Part shown: piece after piece, positions 54,049-61,724 of the stretch
Numbering within the stretch: position 1 is the stretch's first letter
Layout of the letters: every line of letters begins with the position of its first letter
Source: Brachybacterium saurashtrense
GTDB lineage: Bacteria > Actinomycetota > Actinomycetes > Actinomycetales > Dermabacteraceae
NCBI RefSeq assembly: GCF_003355475.1
Contig: NZ_CP031356.1
Span: 124,001-188,000, forward strand
DNA: 64,000 nucleotides
Direction of reading: 5' to 3'
Translations under genes and position numbers: made by a program
The notes under the pieces: generated by a model
Database searches by the model: none
Told to the model about the DNA's origin: nothing
The model's input: only the letters and a program-made list of their open reading frames with translations

Positions 54049-55026
54049 TCACTGGTCCACCTCGACGACGGTGCGGCCCCGCACCTGCCCGGCCAGCAGC
54101 GGTGCGGCGTGGTCGATCACCTCCGACAGGCCGATGCCCGTGGTCATCGAGTCCAGCAGGTCCAGGTCCAGCTCGCGGGCCAGGGCGTCCCATGCCCGCT
54201 CCCGCAGAGGCAGCGGGCACTCGACCGAGTTGATGCCCGCCAGGGTCACGCCGCGCAGGATGAACGGCAGCACGGTGGTGGGCAGGTCCGGCCCCTGCGC
54301 CAGCCCGTAGGCGGCGACCGTCCCGCCCCAGACCGTCTGCGCGAGGACGTTCGCGAGCGTCGTCGAACCCACCCCGTCGATCGCGGCGGCGAAGCGCTGG
54401 GACTGCAGGGGCCGGCCCGGCTCCTCCGAGAGCTCACGACGGTCCAGCACCCCCGCCGCGCCCAGGTCCCGCAGGTACTCGCCGTGGGCCTCGACCCGGC
54501 CCGTGGAGGCCAGCACCCGGTGGCCGCGCCCGGCCAGCAGCGCGATCGCGATCGATCCCGCACCGCCCGAGGCGCCGGTGACGAGCACGTCGCCGTCGTC
54601 CGGGGTGAGCCCCGCGTCCTCCAGCCGCTGCACGGCGAGCATCGCGGTGAACCCGGCGGTGCCGATCGCGGCGGCGCGATCGGGGGAGAGGCTCGCGGGC
54701 AGGCGCACAAGGGCGTCGGGGCGCACCCGGGCGCGGGTCGCGAAGCCGCCGTGACGGGACTCGCCGATCCCGTCGCCGTTGAGGATCACCAGGTCTCCGG
54801 CGGAGAAGCGGTCATCGCCCGACTCGGTGACGCGCCCCACCAGGTCGATGCCGGGGATCAGCGGATGGGTGCGGGGGATGCCCTTGCCGGCCAGGGCCAT
54901 CGCGTCCTTGTAGTTCAGTCCGGAGGCCAGGACGTCGAGGCCGATCTCCCCCTCCAGCAGGGACTCGTCGGCATCGGGCAGCAGGCGCGGGGCGGCGCCC
55001 TCGGAGTCGATCAGCACGGCACGCAT
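54049..55026 (-). CDS. acuI: Acrylyl-CoA reductase-like MDR oxidoreductase (AcuI/YhdH)
   Basis: The 325-residue MDR protein has AcuI/YhdH marks: LASGLNYKDAMALAGKG, the proline in IPRTHPLIPGIDLVG, and VLVTGASGGAGSIAIALLA for NADPH. AcuI reduces acryloyl-CoA, a toxic electrophile, to propionyl-CoA. It has no zinc-binding cysteines, as expected. Start ATG 55026 has GAGAGGAG upstream. Together with the quinone-reductase gene it forms an electrophile-detoxification pair. The 171 bases upstream separate it from the GntR operon and carry that operon's promoter on the other strand. Confidence 0.9.
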   Translation of the reverse strand: MRAVLIDSEGAAPRLLPDADESLLEGEIGLDVLASGLNYKDAMALAGKGIPRTHPLIPGIDLVGRVTESGDDRFSAGDLVILNGDGIGESRHGGFATRARVRPDALVRLPASLSPDRAAAIGTAGFTAMLAVQRLEDAGLTPDDGDVLVTGASGGAGSIAIALLAGRGHRVLASTGRVEAHGEYLRDLGAAGVLDRRELSEEPGRPLQSQRFAAAIDGVGSTTLANVLAQTVWGGTVAAYGLAQGPDLPTTVLPFILRGVTLAGINSVECPLPLRERAWDALARELDLDLLDSMTTGIGLSEVIDHAAPLLAGQVRGRTVVEVDQ

Positions 55027-55114
55027 GGGGTGCTCCTCTCGGTCGGGGCGGTCGTGACCAGCGTAGGCCCGGAGAGCGGTGAGGTGCTGCGGGAGCGATG
55101 TCCTTCCGCCCCTC

Positions 55115-55159
55115 TTGACGCCCCGCGGGTTCTATGGTTCATTAGTGGAGTAACGAACC
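55115..55159 (+). promoter_or_regulatory. Promoter and palindromic operator of the GntR/ABC operon
   Basis: TTGACG at 55115-55120 is a good -35. An interrupted palindrome of 24 bases spans 55136-55159: GGTTCATTA, a six-base centre, and TAACGAACC, whose complement is GGTTCGTTA. Arms match at 8 of 9 positions. A TCATTA hexamer inside the left arm lies 18 bases after the -35 and could be the -10, so repressor binding would block initiation. The most likely ligand-binding repressor is the GntR protein encoded 39 bases downstream, acting on its own operon. Confidence 0.7.
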
Positions 55160-55197
55160 AATGAGCCGCGGTCGCGGCGCCGACACCGGAGGTCCTC

Positions 55198-55557
55198 GTG
55201 CTCGATGAGTCGAAGCCGCTCTTCCTCGCCGTGGCGGATCAGATCGAGGACGGCGTCCTCGACGGCACCTACCCGGAGGAGACCCCCGTGCCCTCGACCA
55301 ACGAGCTCGCCGCGTTCCTGCGGATCAACCCCGCCACCGCGGGCAAGGGCCTGAACCGCCTCGCCGACGCCGGCGTGCTGGTCAAGCGGCGCGGGGTGGG
55401 GATGTTCGTGGCCCCCGGCGCCACCGACCTGGTGCGGCGCCGCCGGCGCGAGGACTTCCTCCAGGGCTACATCGCCCCGCTGCTGCGCGAGGCGGACCAC
55501 CTGGGGCTCACCACCCAGGAGCTCATCACCATGCTCACCGAGGAGGACGCCCGATGA
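55198..55557 (+). CDS. GntR-family regulator of the YtrA subfamily
   Basis: The 119-residue protein has a GntR winged helix (LFLAVADQIEDGVLDGTYPE, then PATAGKGLNRLADAGVLVKR) and a short C-terminal helix ending in LTEEDAR. This small form is the YtrA subfamily, whose members usually repress linked ABC transporter genes. GTG 55198 has GGAGG at 55188-55192 five bases upstream. Its stop overlaps the ATPase start (ATGA). The palindromic operator upstream fits autoregulation of the whole operon. Confidence 0.93.
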   Translation: MLDESKPLFLAVADQIEDGVLDGTYPEETPVPSTNELAAFLRINPATAGKGLNRLADAGVLVKRRGVGMFVAPGATDLVRRRRREDFLQGYIAPLLREADHLGLTTQELITMLTEEDAR

Positions 55558-56435
55558 CCGCCGTCGAGACCCGATCCCTGTCCAAGCGCTTCCGCGACGT
55601 CACCGCCGTCGACGGGATCGACCTCGCCCTCGACGAGGGCCGCATCCACGGCCTGCTGGGCCGCAACGGCGCCGGCAAGACCACGCTGATGAAGCTCCTC
55701 ACCGGCCAGGTCTTCGCCACCGGCGGGCAGATGCGGGTGCTGGGCGAGAACCCGGTGGAGAACCCCGCGGTGCTGGCACGGACCTGCTTCATCCAGGAGA
55801 GCCAGAAGTACCCCGACGGCTTCCGGGCGAAGGACGTGCTGCGGATCGCCGAAGGGCTCTACCCCGAGTGGGACCAGGTCTTCGCCCGCGAGCTGGTCGG
55901 CGAGTTCCGACTGCCCGAGACGCGGGCGATCTCCAAGCTCTCCCGGGGCCAGCTCTCCGCCGTCGGCATCATCCTGGGCCTCGCCTCCCGCGCACCGCTG
56001 ACCTTCTTCGACGAGCCCTACCTGGGGCTCGACGCGGTCGCGCGGCGGATGTTCTTCGACCGGCTGCTGGCCGACTTCACCGAGCACCCCCGCACCGTCG
56101 TCCTGTCCACGCACCACATCGACGAGGTCTCCACCCTCCTCGAGCACGTGGTGCTGCTGGACGAGGGGCGGATCGCGATCGACGAGGAGGCCGAAACGCT
56201 GCAGACCGCGGCGATCGAGGTGTCCGGTCGCGCCCAGGAGGTCCGCGAGTTCGTCGGCGACGCCGACCTGCTGCACTTCCAGGAGCTCGGCGCTCTCGCC
56301 AGCGCCGCCGTCCATGCGGACAGGGGCCGCGCCGAGCGGGCCCGCGCCGCCGGGCTGCAGGTCGCCCCGGTGTCCCTGCAGAACTACATCGTCCATCGCA
56401 CCACCTCCGCCGTGCTGGGCGCGGCGGTCTCCTGA
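55554..56435 (+). CDS. ABC transporter ATP-binding protein, YtrB-like
   Basis: The 293-residue ATPase has Walker A GRNGAGKTT with Lys42, a divergent signature LSRGQLSAVGII, Walker B LTFFDEPYLGLD and the H-loop His in STHHIDEVSTLLEH. Such ATPases with a YtrA regulator usually drive a small exporter, often induced by cell-wall or peptide antibiotics. Only one permease gene is present, so a homodimer is likely. It is translationally coupled to the GntR regulator (four-base overlap). Confidence 0.93.
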   Translation: MTAVETRSLSKRFRDVTAVDGIDLALDEGRIHGLLGRNGAGKTTLMKLLTGQVFATGGQMRVLGENPVENPAVLARTCFIQESQKYPDGFRAKDVLRIAEGLYPEWDQVFARELVGEFRLPETRAISKLSRGQLSAVGIILGLASRAPLTFFDEPYLGLDAVARRMFFDRLLADFTEHPRTVVLSTHHIDEVSTLLEHVVLLDEGRIAIDEEAETLQTAAIEVSGRAQEVREFVGDADLLHFQELGALASAAVHADRGRAERARAAGLQVAPVSLQNYIVHRTTSAVLGAAVS

Positions 56436-56446
56436 AAGGATCCGCC

Positions 56447-57163
56447 GTGCGTCTTCGCAGCGTCATCGCCATGCACACCGTCCATCGCATGCAGGCCTTC
56501 GGATGGCCGCTCATCGTCGGCGCGCTCTCCCTCGCCGTGGTGCTCGCCGTCGGGGCCATCGTCGGCAGCCAGGGGCCGCAGGCCCAGGCCGGCCTGCGCG
56601 AGGGGATGGTCTGGAGCGGGGCGATCTTCGCCCTGATCGGCCCGATGATCGGGTACGGCTTCACCTCGATGGGCCAGTACTTCCCCCTCGCCCTCGGCCT
56701 GGGCCTGACCCGTCGCGAGTTCGGGGCGGGCGTCACGGTGGTGTTCCTGGCCAACGCGGCCTTCTACGCCGTGCTGATCACCCTCGGCAAGATCATCGAG
56801 GTCGCCACCGACGGCTTCGGGCTGCACATCCGCTTCTTCGACGTCGTCTACACCGGCACCGGACCGGCCTGGCAGACCCTCGTCCAGACCTTCCTGCTGA
56901 TCCTGGCGGTGCTGTTCCTGGGAGCGGCGATCACCGCCGCCCACCTGCGGTTCGGACAGTCGTTCCTGTGGAGCGCCGGCGCGCTGCTCGCCGTGCTCGG
57001 CGTGGCGATCCTCGCCGGGGTGATCTACGTGGACGGCTTCGGGAGCGCGCTGCTGGAGCTGCTGACCATGGGCTGGGGCGCGTGGATGGTGGTGGTCGCC
57101 GCGATCGGTGCCGCCGCCGCCTCGGCCTGGCTGGTGCTGGTGCGCCGCACCCAGGTGCGCTGA
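56447..57163 (+). CDS. ABC transporter permease, six-helix type
   Basis: The 238-residue protein has about six membrane helices (FGWPLIVGALSLAVVLAVGA, ALIGPMIGYGFTSMGQYFPL, VVFLANAAFYAVLITLG, LVQTFLLILAVLFLGA, AGALLAVLGVAILAGVIYV, WMVVVAAIGAAAASAWLVL). The start is GTG 56447, six bases after AAAGGA. It has no substrate-binding protein nearby, so export is more likely than import. A probable homodimer with the YtrB-like ATPase; the substrate is unknown. Confidence 0.9.
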   Translation: MRLRSVIAMHTVHRMQAFGWPLIVGALSLAVVLAVGAIVGSQGPQAQAGLREGMVWSGAIFALIGPMIGYGFTSMGQYFPLALGLGLTRREFGAGVTVVFLANAAFYAVLITLGKIIEVATDGFGLHIRFFDVVYTGTGPAWQTLVQTFLLILAVLFLGAAITAAHLRFGQSFLWSAGALLAVLGVAILAGVIYVDGFGSALLELLTMGWGAWMVVVAAIGAAAASAWLVLVRRTQVR

Positions 57164-57164
57164 T

Positions 57165-57197
57165 CCCCGGTACACTCCCGGGGTGCCTCCGGGCACC
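57165..57197 (+). promoter_or_regulatory. Two stem-loops and a -10 box ahead of tRNA-Ser
   Basis: CCCCGG/CCGGGG (57165-57183) forms a hairpin whose loop is TACACTC, containing a -10-like TACACT at 57171-57176. A second hairpin, GGTGCC/GGCACC (57182-57197), follows and abuts the tRNA. The first may end the ABC transcript, while TACACT may start the tRNA transcript; both roles are inferred. Confidence 0.45.
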
Positions 57198-57198
57198 G

Positions 57199-57286
57199 GG
57201 AGGGTTGTCAGAGCGGCCGAATGAGATGGTCTTGAAAACCATTGTGCAGTGACCCTGTACCGCGGGTTCGAATCCCGCACCCTCCG
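57199..57286 (+). tRNA. tRNA-Ser (anticodon TGA)
   Basis: The 88-base sequence folds as a class II tRNA. The 7-base-pair acceptor pairs GGAGGGT with ACCCTCC, discriminator G is base 57286, the anticodon stem-loop reads GATGG TCTTGAAAA CCATT with TGA as anticodon, and GGGTTCGAATCCC is the T-arm. The long variable arm (around GTGCAGTGACCCTGTACC) is expected for tRNA-Ser. CCA is not encoded, since CCG follows. It reads UCA codons and, by wobble, UCG, both rare or common respectively in this GC-rich genome. Confidence 0.97.
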
Positions 57287-57299
57287 CCGATCGTCGTGG

Positions 57300-58271
57300 T
57301 CAGTCCCGCGCCCGCGTGACCTCCTCCCGAGCCCAGTCCGTGACCTCCCGCGCCAGGTCGCGGTCCAGCGCCGCCTCGGAGCGGCGCAGGAGGGTGGGGC
57401 GGCCGCGGAGGGCGCCGCGTCCGTCGGGCCCGATGTACGAGCCGGGCGGCAGCGGCTGCGTCGCCGCCAGCAGCACCGGGGCGGCGCCCTGCACGGTCGG
57501 CATCGCCAGCGGGCGCGAGGCCGCGGTGACCATCGCATCCAGCCGGGCGGAGCCCGTCGCGTTCTGCAGGTTCGTCAGCACCCAGCCGGGATGGACGAGC
57601 TGCAGGTCCACCCCGGTGCCGGACTCGTGCAGCTGCGCGGCGAGCTCGCGCCCCCACAGCATCGTCACCAGCTTCGAGCGGCCGTAGCCGGCGCGCAGCG
57701 ACCAGCCGCCGCGGCGGAAGTGCGGATCGTCACGGACGAACCGGCCGAAGGTGTGGGCGTGCGAGGTGACCACCACCACCCGCTCCCGCACCGCGGGCAG
57801 CAGCAGATCCGTGAGCAGCAGCGGCGCCAGGGCGTTCACCCCCAGCATCCGCTCGAAGCCGTCGGCCGTCTCCTCGCGGCGCCGCGTGACCAGGCCCGCC
57901 CCGTGGAGCAGCAGGTCGATCCCCGTGGGCGCGCAGCGGCGCAGGATCTCCTCGGCCCCGGCGCGCACGGAGGAGAGGTCGTCGAGGTCCAGGTCCACCA
58001 GCTGGGCGGCGTCCTCCCGCCCGGTCTCCGCGACCAGGCGTGCACGCACCGTCTCGCCCTTGGTGCGGGTGCGCACGGCCAGCACCAGCTCGGCGCCCCA
58101 GCGGGCCAGCTGCAGGGCCGCCTCCCGGCCCAGGCCGTCGCTCGCCCCCGTCATCACGATCCGCCGCCCGCGCAGATCCGGCGCGGGCAGGTGCTCCCAG
58201 CCCAGCGGAGGCGCCGCTGCGGGCGCCGCCGCGGGCGTGCGGGGTCCGTGCCGTGCGCGGGGTCGGTCCAT
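57300..58271 (-). CDS. Short-chain dehydrogenase/reductase (SDR) family protein
   Basis: The 323-residue protein has the SDR features: TGASDGLGREAALQLARW (NADP-binding TGxxxGxG), LLLHGAGLVT (the NAG-like strand), catalytic Ser in VVTSHAHTFG, and YxxxK as YGRSKLVTM. Length and layout match the retinol-dehydrogenase-like subfamily, with unknown substrate here. Start ATG 58271 has GGAG upstream; the frame continues upstream without a site. It converges with the tRNA-Ser gene, separated by 13 bases. Confidence 0.9.
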   Translation of the reverse strand: MDRPRARHGPRTPAAAPAAAPPLGWEHLPAPDLRGRRIVMTGASDGLGREAALQLARWGAELVLAVRTRTKGETVRARLVAETGREDAAQLVDLDLDDLSSVRAGAEEILRRCAPTGIDLLLHGAGLVTRRREETADGFERMLGVNALAPLLLTDLLLPAVRERVVVVTSHAHTFGRFVRDDPHFRRGGWSLRAGYGRSKLVTMLWGRELAAQLHESGTGVDLQLVHPGWVLTNLQNATGSARLDAMVTAASRPLAMPTVQGAAPVLLAATQPLPPGSYIGPDGRGALRGRPTLLRRSEAALDRDLAREVTDWAREEVTRARD

Positions 58272-58426
58272 GAGCTCTCCGCCTTCCACCGGGGGCCTCG
58301 GCACGGACGCTACCCGATCCGCCGGTCGCCCCCGGAGGCGGGGACGTGCGGCCGTCCGCCCCGACCAGGGGCCGCGTAGCATGTTCGCGACCAGGAGCAC
58401 CCGGCCGAACCGAGGAGATGACGACG

Positions 58427-60145
58427 ATGGCGCAGTACACAGGTGTGGCAGTGAGCCCCGGACGGGTGATCGGCAGGATCCGGTCGATGGCGCCGCCGGT
58501 CGCCGAGCCCGCCGCCGACGAGCTGCTCCCGGAGGGTGCCGACCGCACCGCCGAGTCCGAGCGGATCCCCGCCGCGGCCGCCGCGGTGCAGGCCGCCCTC
58601 ACCCGTCTCGCCGAGCGCGCCACCGGCGACGGGAAGAAGATCCTCGAGGCCACCGCGCAGATGGCGGCCGATCCCTCCCTCACCCAGACCGCGCAGGGCT
58701 TCGTGGTCTCCGGCGGGAAGAGCCCCGCCCGCGCCGTCTGGGAGGCCGGCGACCAGGTGGCCACCATGCTCGAGGGGCTCGGCGGCTACATGGCCGAGCG
58801 CGCCACCGATGTGCGCGACGTGCGCGCCCGCATCGTCGCGGAGCTGCGCGGCGAGCAGGCTCCCGGCATCCCCGACGCGGAGGAGCCGTTCGTGCTCACG
58901 GCGATCGACCTCGCCCCCGCCGATACCGCCACCCTCGACCCCACCCGGGTGATCGCGCTGATCACCTCCGACGGCGGCCCGCAGTCCCACACCGCGATCC
59001 TCGCCCGCCAGCTGGGCCTGCCCGCGATCGTGGCCGCCAAGAGCATCCACGAGTTCGGCGACGGCACCGAGGTGTTCGTCGACGCCGGCCTGGGCACGAT
59101 CACCGACGAGGTCACCGAGGAGCACCACCGCTTCGCGGCGGCGTGGGCCGAGCTGCAGGCGAACCCGCTCACCTACGAGGGCGGGGGAGGGGTGCTGGCC
59201 GACGGCACCCGCGTGCAGCTGCTGGCCAACATCGGCGGCGCCAAGGATGCCGAGAAGGCGGCGGCCGCGCACGCCGACGGGGTGGGCCTGTTCCGCACCG
59301 AGTTCCTGTTCCTGGACCGCGAGGACGAGCCGACGGTCGAGGAGCAGACCGCCGCCTACCGGGAGGTGTTCGCCCACTTCCCCGGCAAGAAGGTGGTGGT
59401 GCGCACGATCGACGCAGGCGCCGACAAGCCGCTGCCCTTCCTCACCGACGCCGACGAGCCGAACCCGGCGCTGGGCGTGCGCGCCTACCGCACCTCCTGG
59501 GAGAAGCGCTCGGTGCTCACCAACCAGCTCGACGCGATCGCCGCCGCCGCGACGGACTCCGAGGCGACGCCCTGGGTGATGGCGCCGATGATCGCCACCG
59601 TCACGGAGACCGAGGACTTCGCCGCCCTGTGCCGCGAGCGGGGACTGGAGCCCGCCGGCATCATGGTGGAGACCCCGGCCGCCGCGCTCACCGCGGACCG
59701 CCACCTGGCCGCCTGCGACTTCGCCTCGATCGGCACCAACGACCTCACCCAGTACACGATGGCCGCGGACCGCCAGCTCGGCTCCCTCGCCCATCTCAAC
59801 AACCCCTGGCAGCCTTCCGTGCTCGCCCTGGTGGGGGCGACCTGCACCGGTGCCCGCGCCGCGGGCGGCGACCCCGAGGCCTTCGGGGAGCGCGCGAACC
59901 GGCCGGTGGGCGTGTGCGGCGAGGCCGCCGGCGATCCGGGCCTGGCCGTGGTGCTGGTGGGCCTGGGCGTGAACAGCCTGTCGATGACCCCGCGCTCCCT
60001 GCCGGCGGTCGCGAAGGTGCTCTCCACGGTCACCCTCGAGCAGGCGAAGGACCTCGCGGCGAAGGCGGTCGCCGCCCGCACCGCCGAGGACGCCATCAGC
60101 GCCGTGCGCGCCGAGCTGCCGATCCTGGGGGAGCTGGGCCTGTGA
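58427..60145 (+). CDS. ptsI: Phosphotransferase system enzyme I
   Basis: The 572-residue enzyme passes phosphate from PEP to HPr. Active-site His188 is in GGPQSHTAILARQLGLPAIV, and the second signature DFASIGTNDLTQYTMAADR carries the PEP-binding residues near the C-terminus; Cys of GVCGEAAGD is in place. I choose ATG 58427 (nine bases after GAGGAG at 58412-58417) over ATG 58418, which abuts that site. Unlike many bacteria, ptsI is not followed by ptsH on the same strand; ptsH converges with it. Confidence 0.98.
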   Translation: MAQYTGVAVSPGRVIGRIRSMAPPVAEPAADELLPEGADRTAESERIPAAAAAVQAALTRLAERATGDGKKILEATAQMAADPSLTQTAQGFVVSGGKSPARAVWEAGDQVATMLEGLGGYMAERATDVRDVRARIVAELRGEQAPGIPDAEEPFVLTAIDLAPADTATLDPTRVIALITSDGGPQSHTAILARQLGLPAIVAAKSIHEFGDGTEVFVDAGLGTITDEVTEEHHRFAAAWAELQANPLTYEGGGGVLADGTRVQLLANIGGAKDAEKAAAAHADGVGLFRTEFLFLDREDEPTVEEQTAAYREVFAHFPGKKVVVRTIDAGADKPLPFLTDADEPNPALGVRAYRTSWEKRSVLTNQLDAIAAAATDSEATPWVMAPMIATVTETEDFAALCRERGLEPAGIMVETPAAALTADRHLAACDFASIGTNDLTQYTMAADRQLGSLAHLNNPWQPSVLALVGATCTGARAAGGDPEAFGERANRPVGVCGEAAGDPGLAVVLVGLGVNSLSMTPRSLPAVAKVLSTVTLEQAKDLAAKAVAARTAEDAISAVRAELPILGELGL

Positions 60146-60183
60146 CCGCGCGGCGCCGAGCCCGCCGGCGCCACGGACGCGAA

Positions 60184-60211
60184 GGGCGCCCCACTGCTCG
60201 GTGGGGCGCCC
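60184..60211. terminator. Bidirectional stem-loop between ptsI and ptsH
   Basis: A perfect 11-base-pair stem (GGGCGCCCCAC with GTGGGGCGCCC) encloses a six-base loop, between two converging genes. It lies 38 bases after ptsI and 22 bases from the ptsH stop. Confidence 0.8.
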
Positions 60212-60233
60212 CTCGCGCGTCGGTGCCGGGGGC

Positions 60234-60506
60234 TCACTCCTCGGCGTCGAGATCCTTCTCCAGGAGGGTGGCCAGTGCAGCCACCGACTCCTCGGCGCCC
60301 TCGCCCTCGGCGCGCAGGGTGACCTCGTCGCCGTGCCCGGCGCCGAGGGTCATCAGCATCAGCATGCTAGAGGCCTGCACCGCGTTGCCGCCGGCCTTCT
60401 CGATGGTGACGGTCGCGGGCTGCTCGGCCGCGGCCTGGGCGAAGATCCCTGCCGGGCGGGCGTGGAGCCCGGAGGCGCTGGCGATCGTGACGGTGCGCTC
60501 TGCCAT
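60234..60506 (-). CDS. ptsH: Phosphocarrier protein HPr
   Basis: The 90-residue protein carries phosphate from enzyme I to the sugar-specific IIA domain. The phosphorylated His15 is in GLHARPAG. The middle segment VQASSMLMLMTLG keeps a Ser where HPr kinase would act in Firmicutes, but kinase control is not expected in actinobacteria. Start ATG 60506 has GAAAGG about seven bases upstream. It lies 73 bases downstream of mtlD on the same strand and could be read from the mannitol operon, or have its own promoter there. Confidence 0.97.
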   Translation of the reverse strand: MAERTVTIASASGLHARPAGIFAQAAAEQPATVTIEKAGGNAVQASSMLMLMTLGAGHGDEVTLRAEGEGAEESVAALATLLEKDLDAEE

Positions 60507-60579
60507 GGTGTGTGCCTTTCGATCAGTCTCGGGGTGTGCCCGGAATATACCGTGCGTCGCTGGACGCCCGGGCGCCTGC

Positions 60580-61719
60580 TCAGGCGGCGGTGCGGGCGGC
60601 GATCAGCGCCCGCACCTCCGCGTACAGCGGATGGGAGGCGTCCAGCCCGGTGATCTCCGCGGTCGCGGCGTCGGCGTCGGCCGTGCGCAGCAGCTCCTGC
60701 AGGCGGTCCACCTCCTCGTCGCCCGCAGGGGTGAAGGCGAGCGCCGCGCCCAGCGCGGTGAGCAGGCCGTCGTGCCCCAGGCCCCGCTCGGCGAGCGCGG
60801 CGGCGGGGCCGATGATCCGGTCGTGGCGCGAGAGCTTGCGCAGCGGCGAGCGTCCCACCCGCTCCACCGGATCCGGCAGGGCCGTGTTCGCGAAGCGGCC
60901 CAGCACCTTCGCCCGGTAGGAGGCCATCTCCTCCGCGTCGAAGCCGTACTCGGCGATCAGCAGGGCGGAGGTCTCCCCGAGCACGGTCTCCACCTCGACG
61001 GCGACGGCGGGGTCGCGGATCGCCTCGGCGATGGTGGCGTGCCCGGCCGCCCAGCCGTGCCACGCGGTGGTGGCGTGGCCGGTGTTGACCGTGAACAGCT
61101 TCCGCTCGATGTACGGGCCGAGGTCGTCCACCCAGGTGATCCCCGGGACGCCCGGCTCGTGGCCGTCGAAGGGGCCGCGCTCCACGGCCCATTCGTGGAA
61201 GTCCTCGACGGTGACGTCCAGCCCCGCGCCCTCGGCCTGGACGGGCACGATCCGATCCACCGCGGTGTTGGCGAACAGGGCCTTCTCGTCGAGATCCTCG
61301 CCCTGGTACGCGGCGCGGATCTCCTGCTCCAGCAGATCCGTCGCGTTGATGGCGTTCTCGCAGGCCAGCACCGCCAGCGGCGGGGCGCCGGCGGGGCGGG
61401 CCGCGATCCCGGCGGCGATGTTCGGCGCCACGAAGCGCAGGATGTGCGCGCCCACGGCCGTGGTGACCATCTCCGCCGAGGCGATCTCCTCGGTGAGCGC
61501 CTCCGGCTGCTGCGCGGAGTTCAGCGCCCGGAAGCCGTCCACCACCGTGGTGGTGGGGTGCTGGCCGACGGTGGAGACGGTGTACGACTCCGCCTGCTGC
61601 AGCGACTCGACCAGCGGCGCGGCGACGTCGGAGAACACCACCTCGTAGCCGGCCTCGTGGAGCAGCAGCCCCACGAAGCCGCGGCCGATGTTCCCGGCGC
61701 CGAAGTGCACTGCCTTCAT
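60580..61719 (-). CDS. mtlD: Mannitol-1-phosphate 5-dehydrogenase
   Basis: The 379-residue enzyme oxidises mannitol-1-phosphate to fructose-6-phosphate with NAD. It starts MKAVHFGAGNIGRGFVG, exactly the MtlD N-terminus, so I prefer ATG 61719 (GAGGAGG is nine bases upstream) to ATG 61728, which overlaps the mtlA stop. Other landmarks are the mannitol dehydrogenase-type catalytic Lys region GLDVTVEDFHEWAVERG and ERKLFTVNTGHATTAW. It follows mtlA directly in the operon, making mannitol uptake and oxidation one unit. Confidence 0.96.
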   Translation of the reverse strand: MKAVHFGAGNIGRGFVGLLLHEAGYEVVFSDVAAPLVESLQQAESYTVSTVGQHPTTTVVDGFRALNSAQQPEALTEEIASAEMVTTAVGAHILRFVAPNIAAGIAARPAGAPPLAVLACENAINATDLLEQEIRAAYQGEDLDEKALFANTAVDRIVPVQAEGAGLDVTVEDFHEWAVERGPFDGHEPGVPGITWVDDLGPYIERKLFTVNTGHATTAWHGWAAGHATIAEAIRDPAVAVEVETVLGETSALLIAEYGFDAEEMASYRAKVLGRFANTALPDPVERVGRSPLRKLSRHDRIIGPAAALAERGLGHDGLLTALGAALAFTPAGDEEVDRLQELLRTADADAATAEITGLDASHPLYAEVRALIAARTAA

Positions 61720-61724
61720 CGTGC

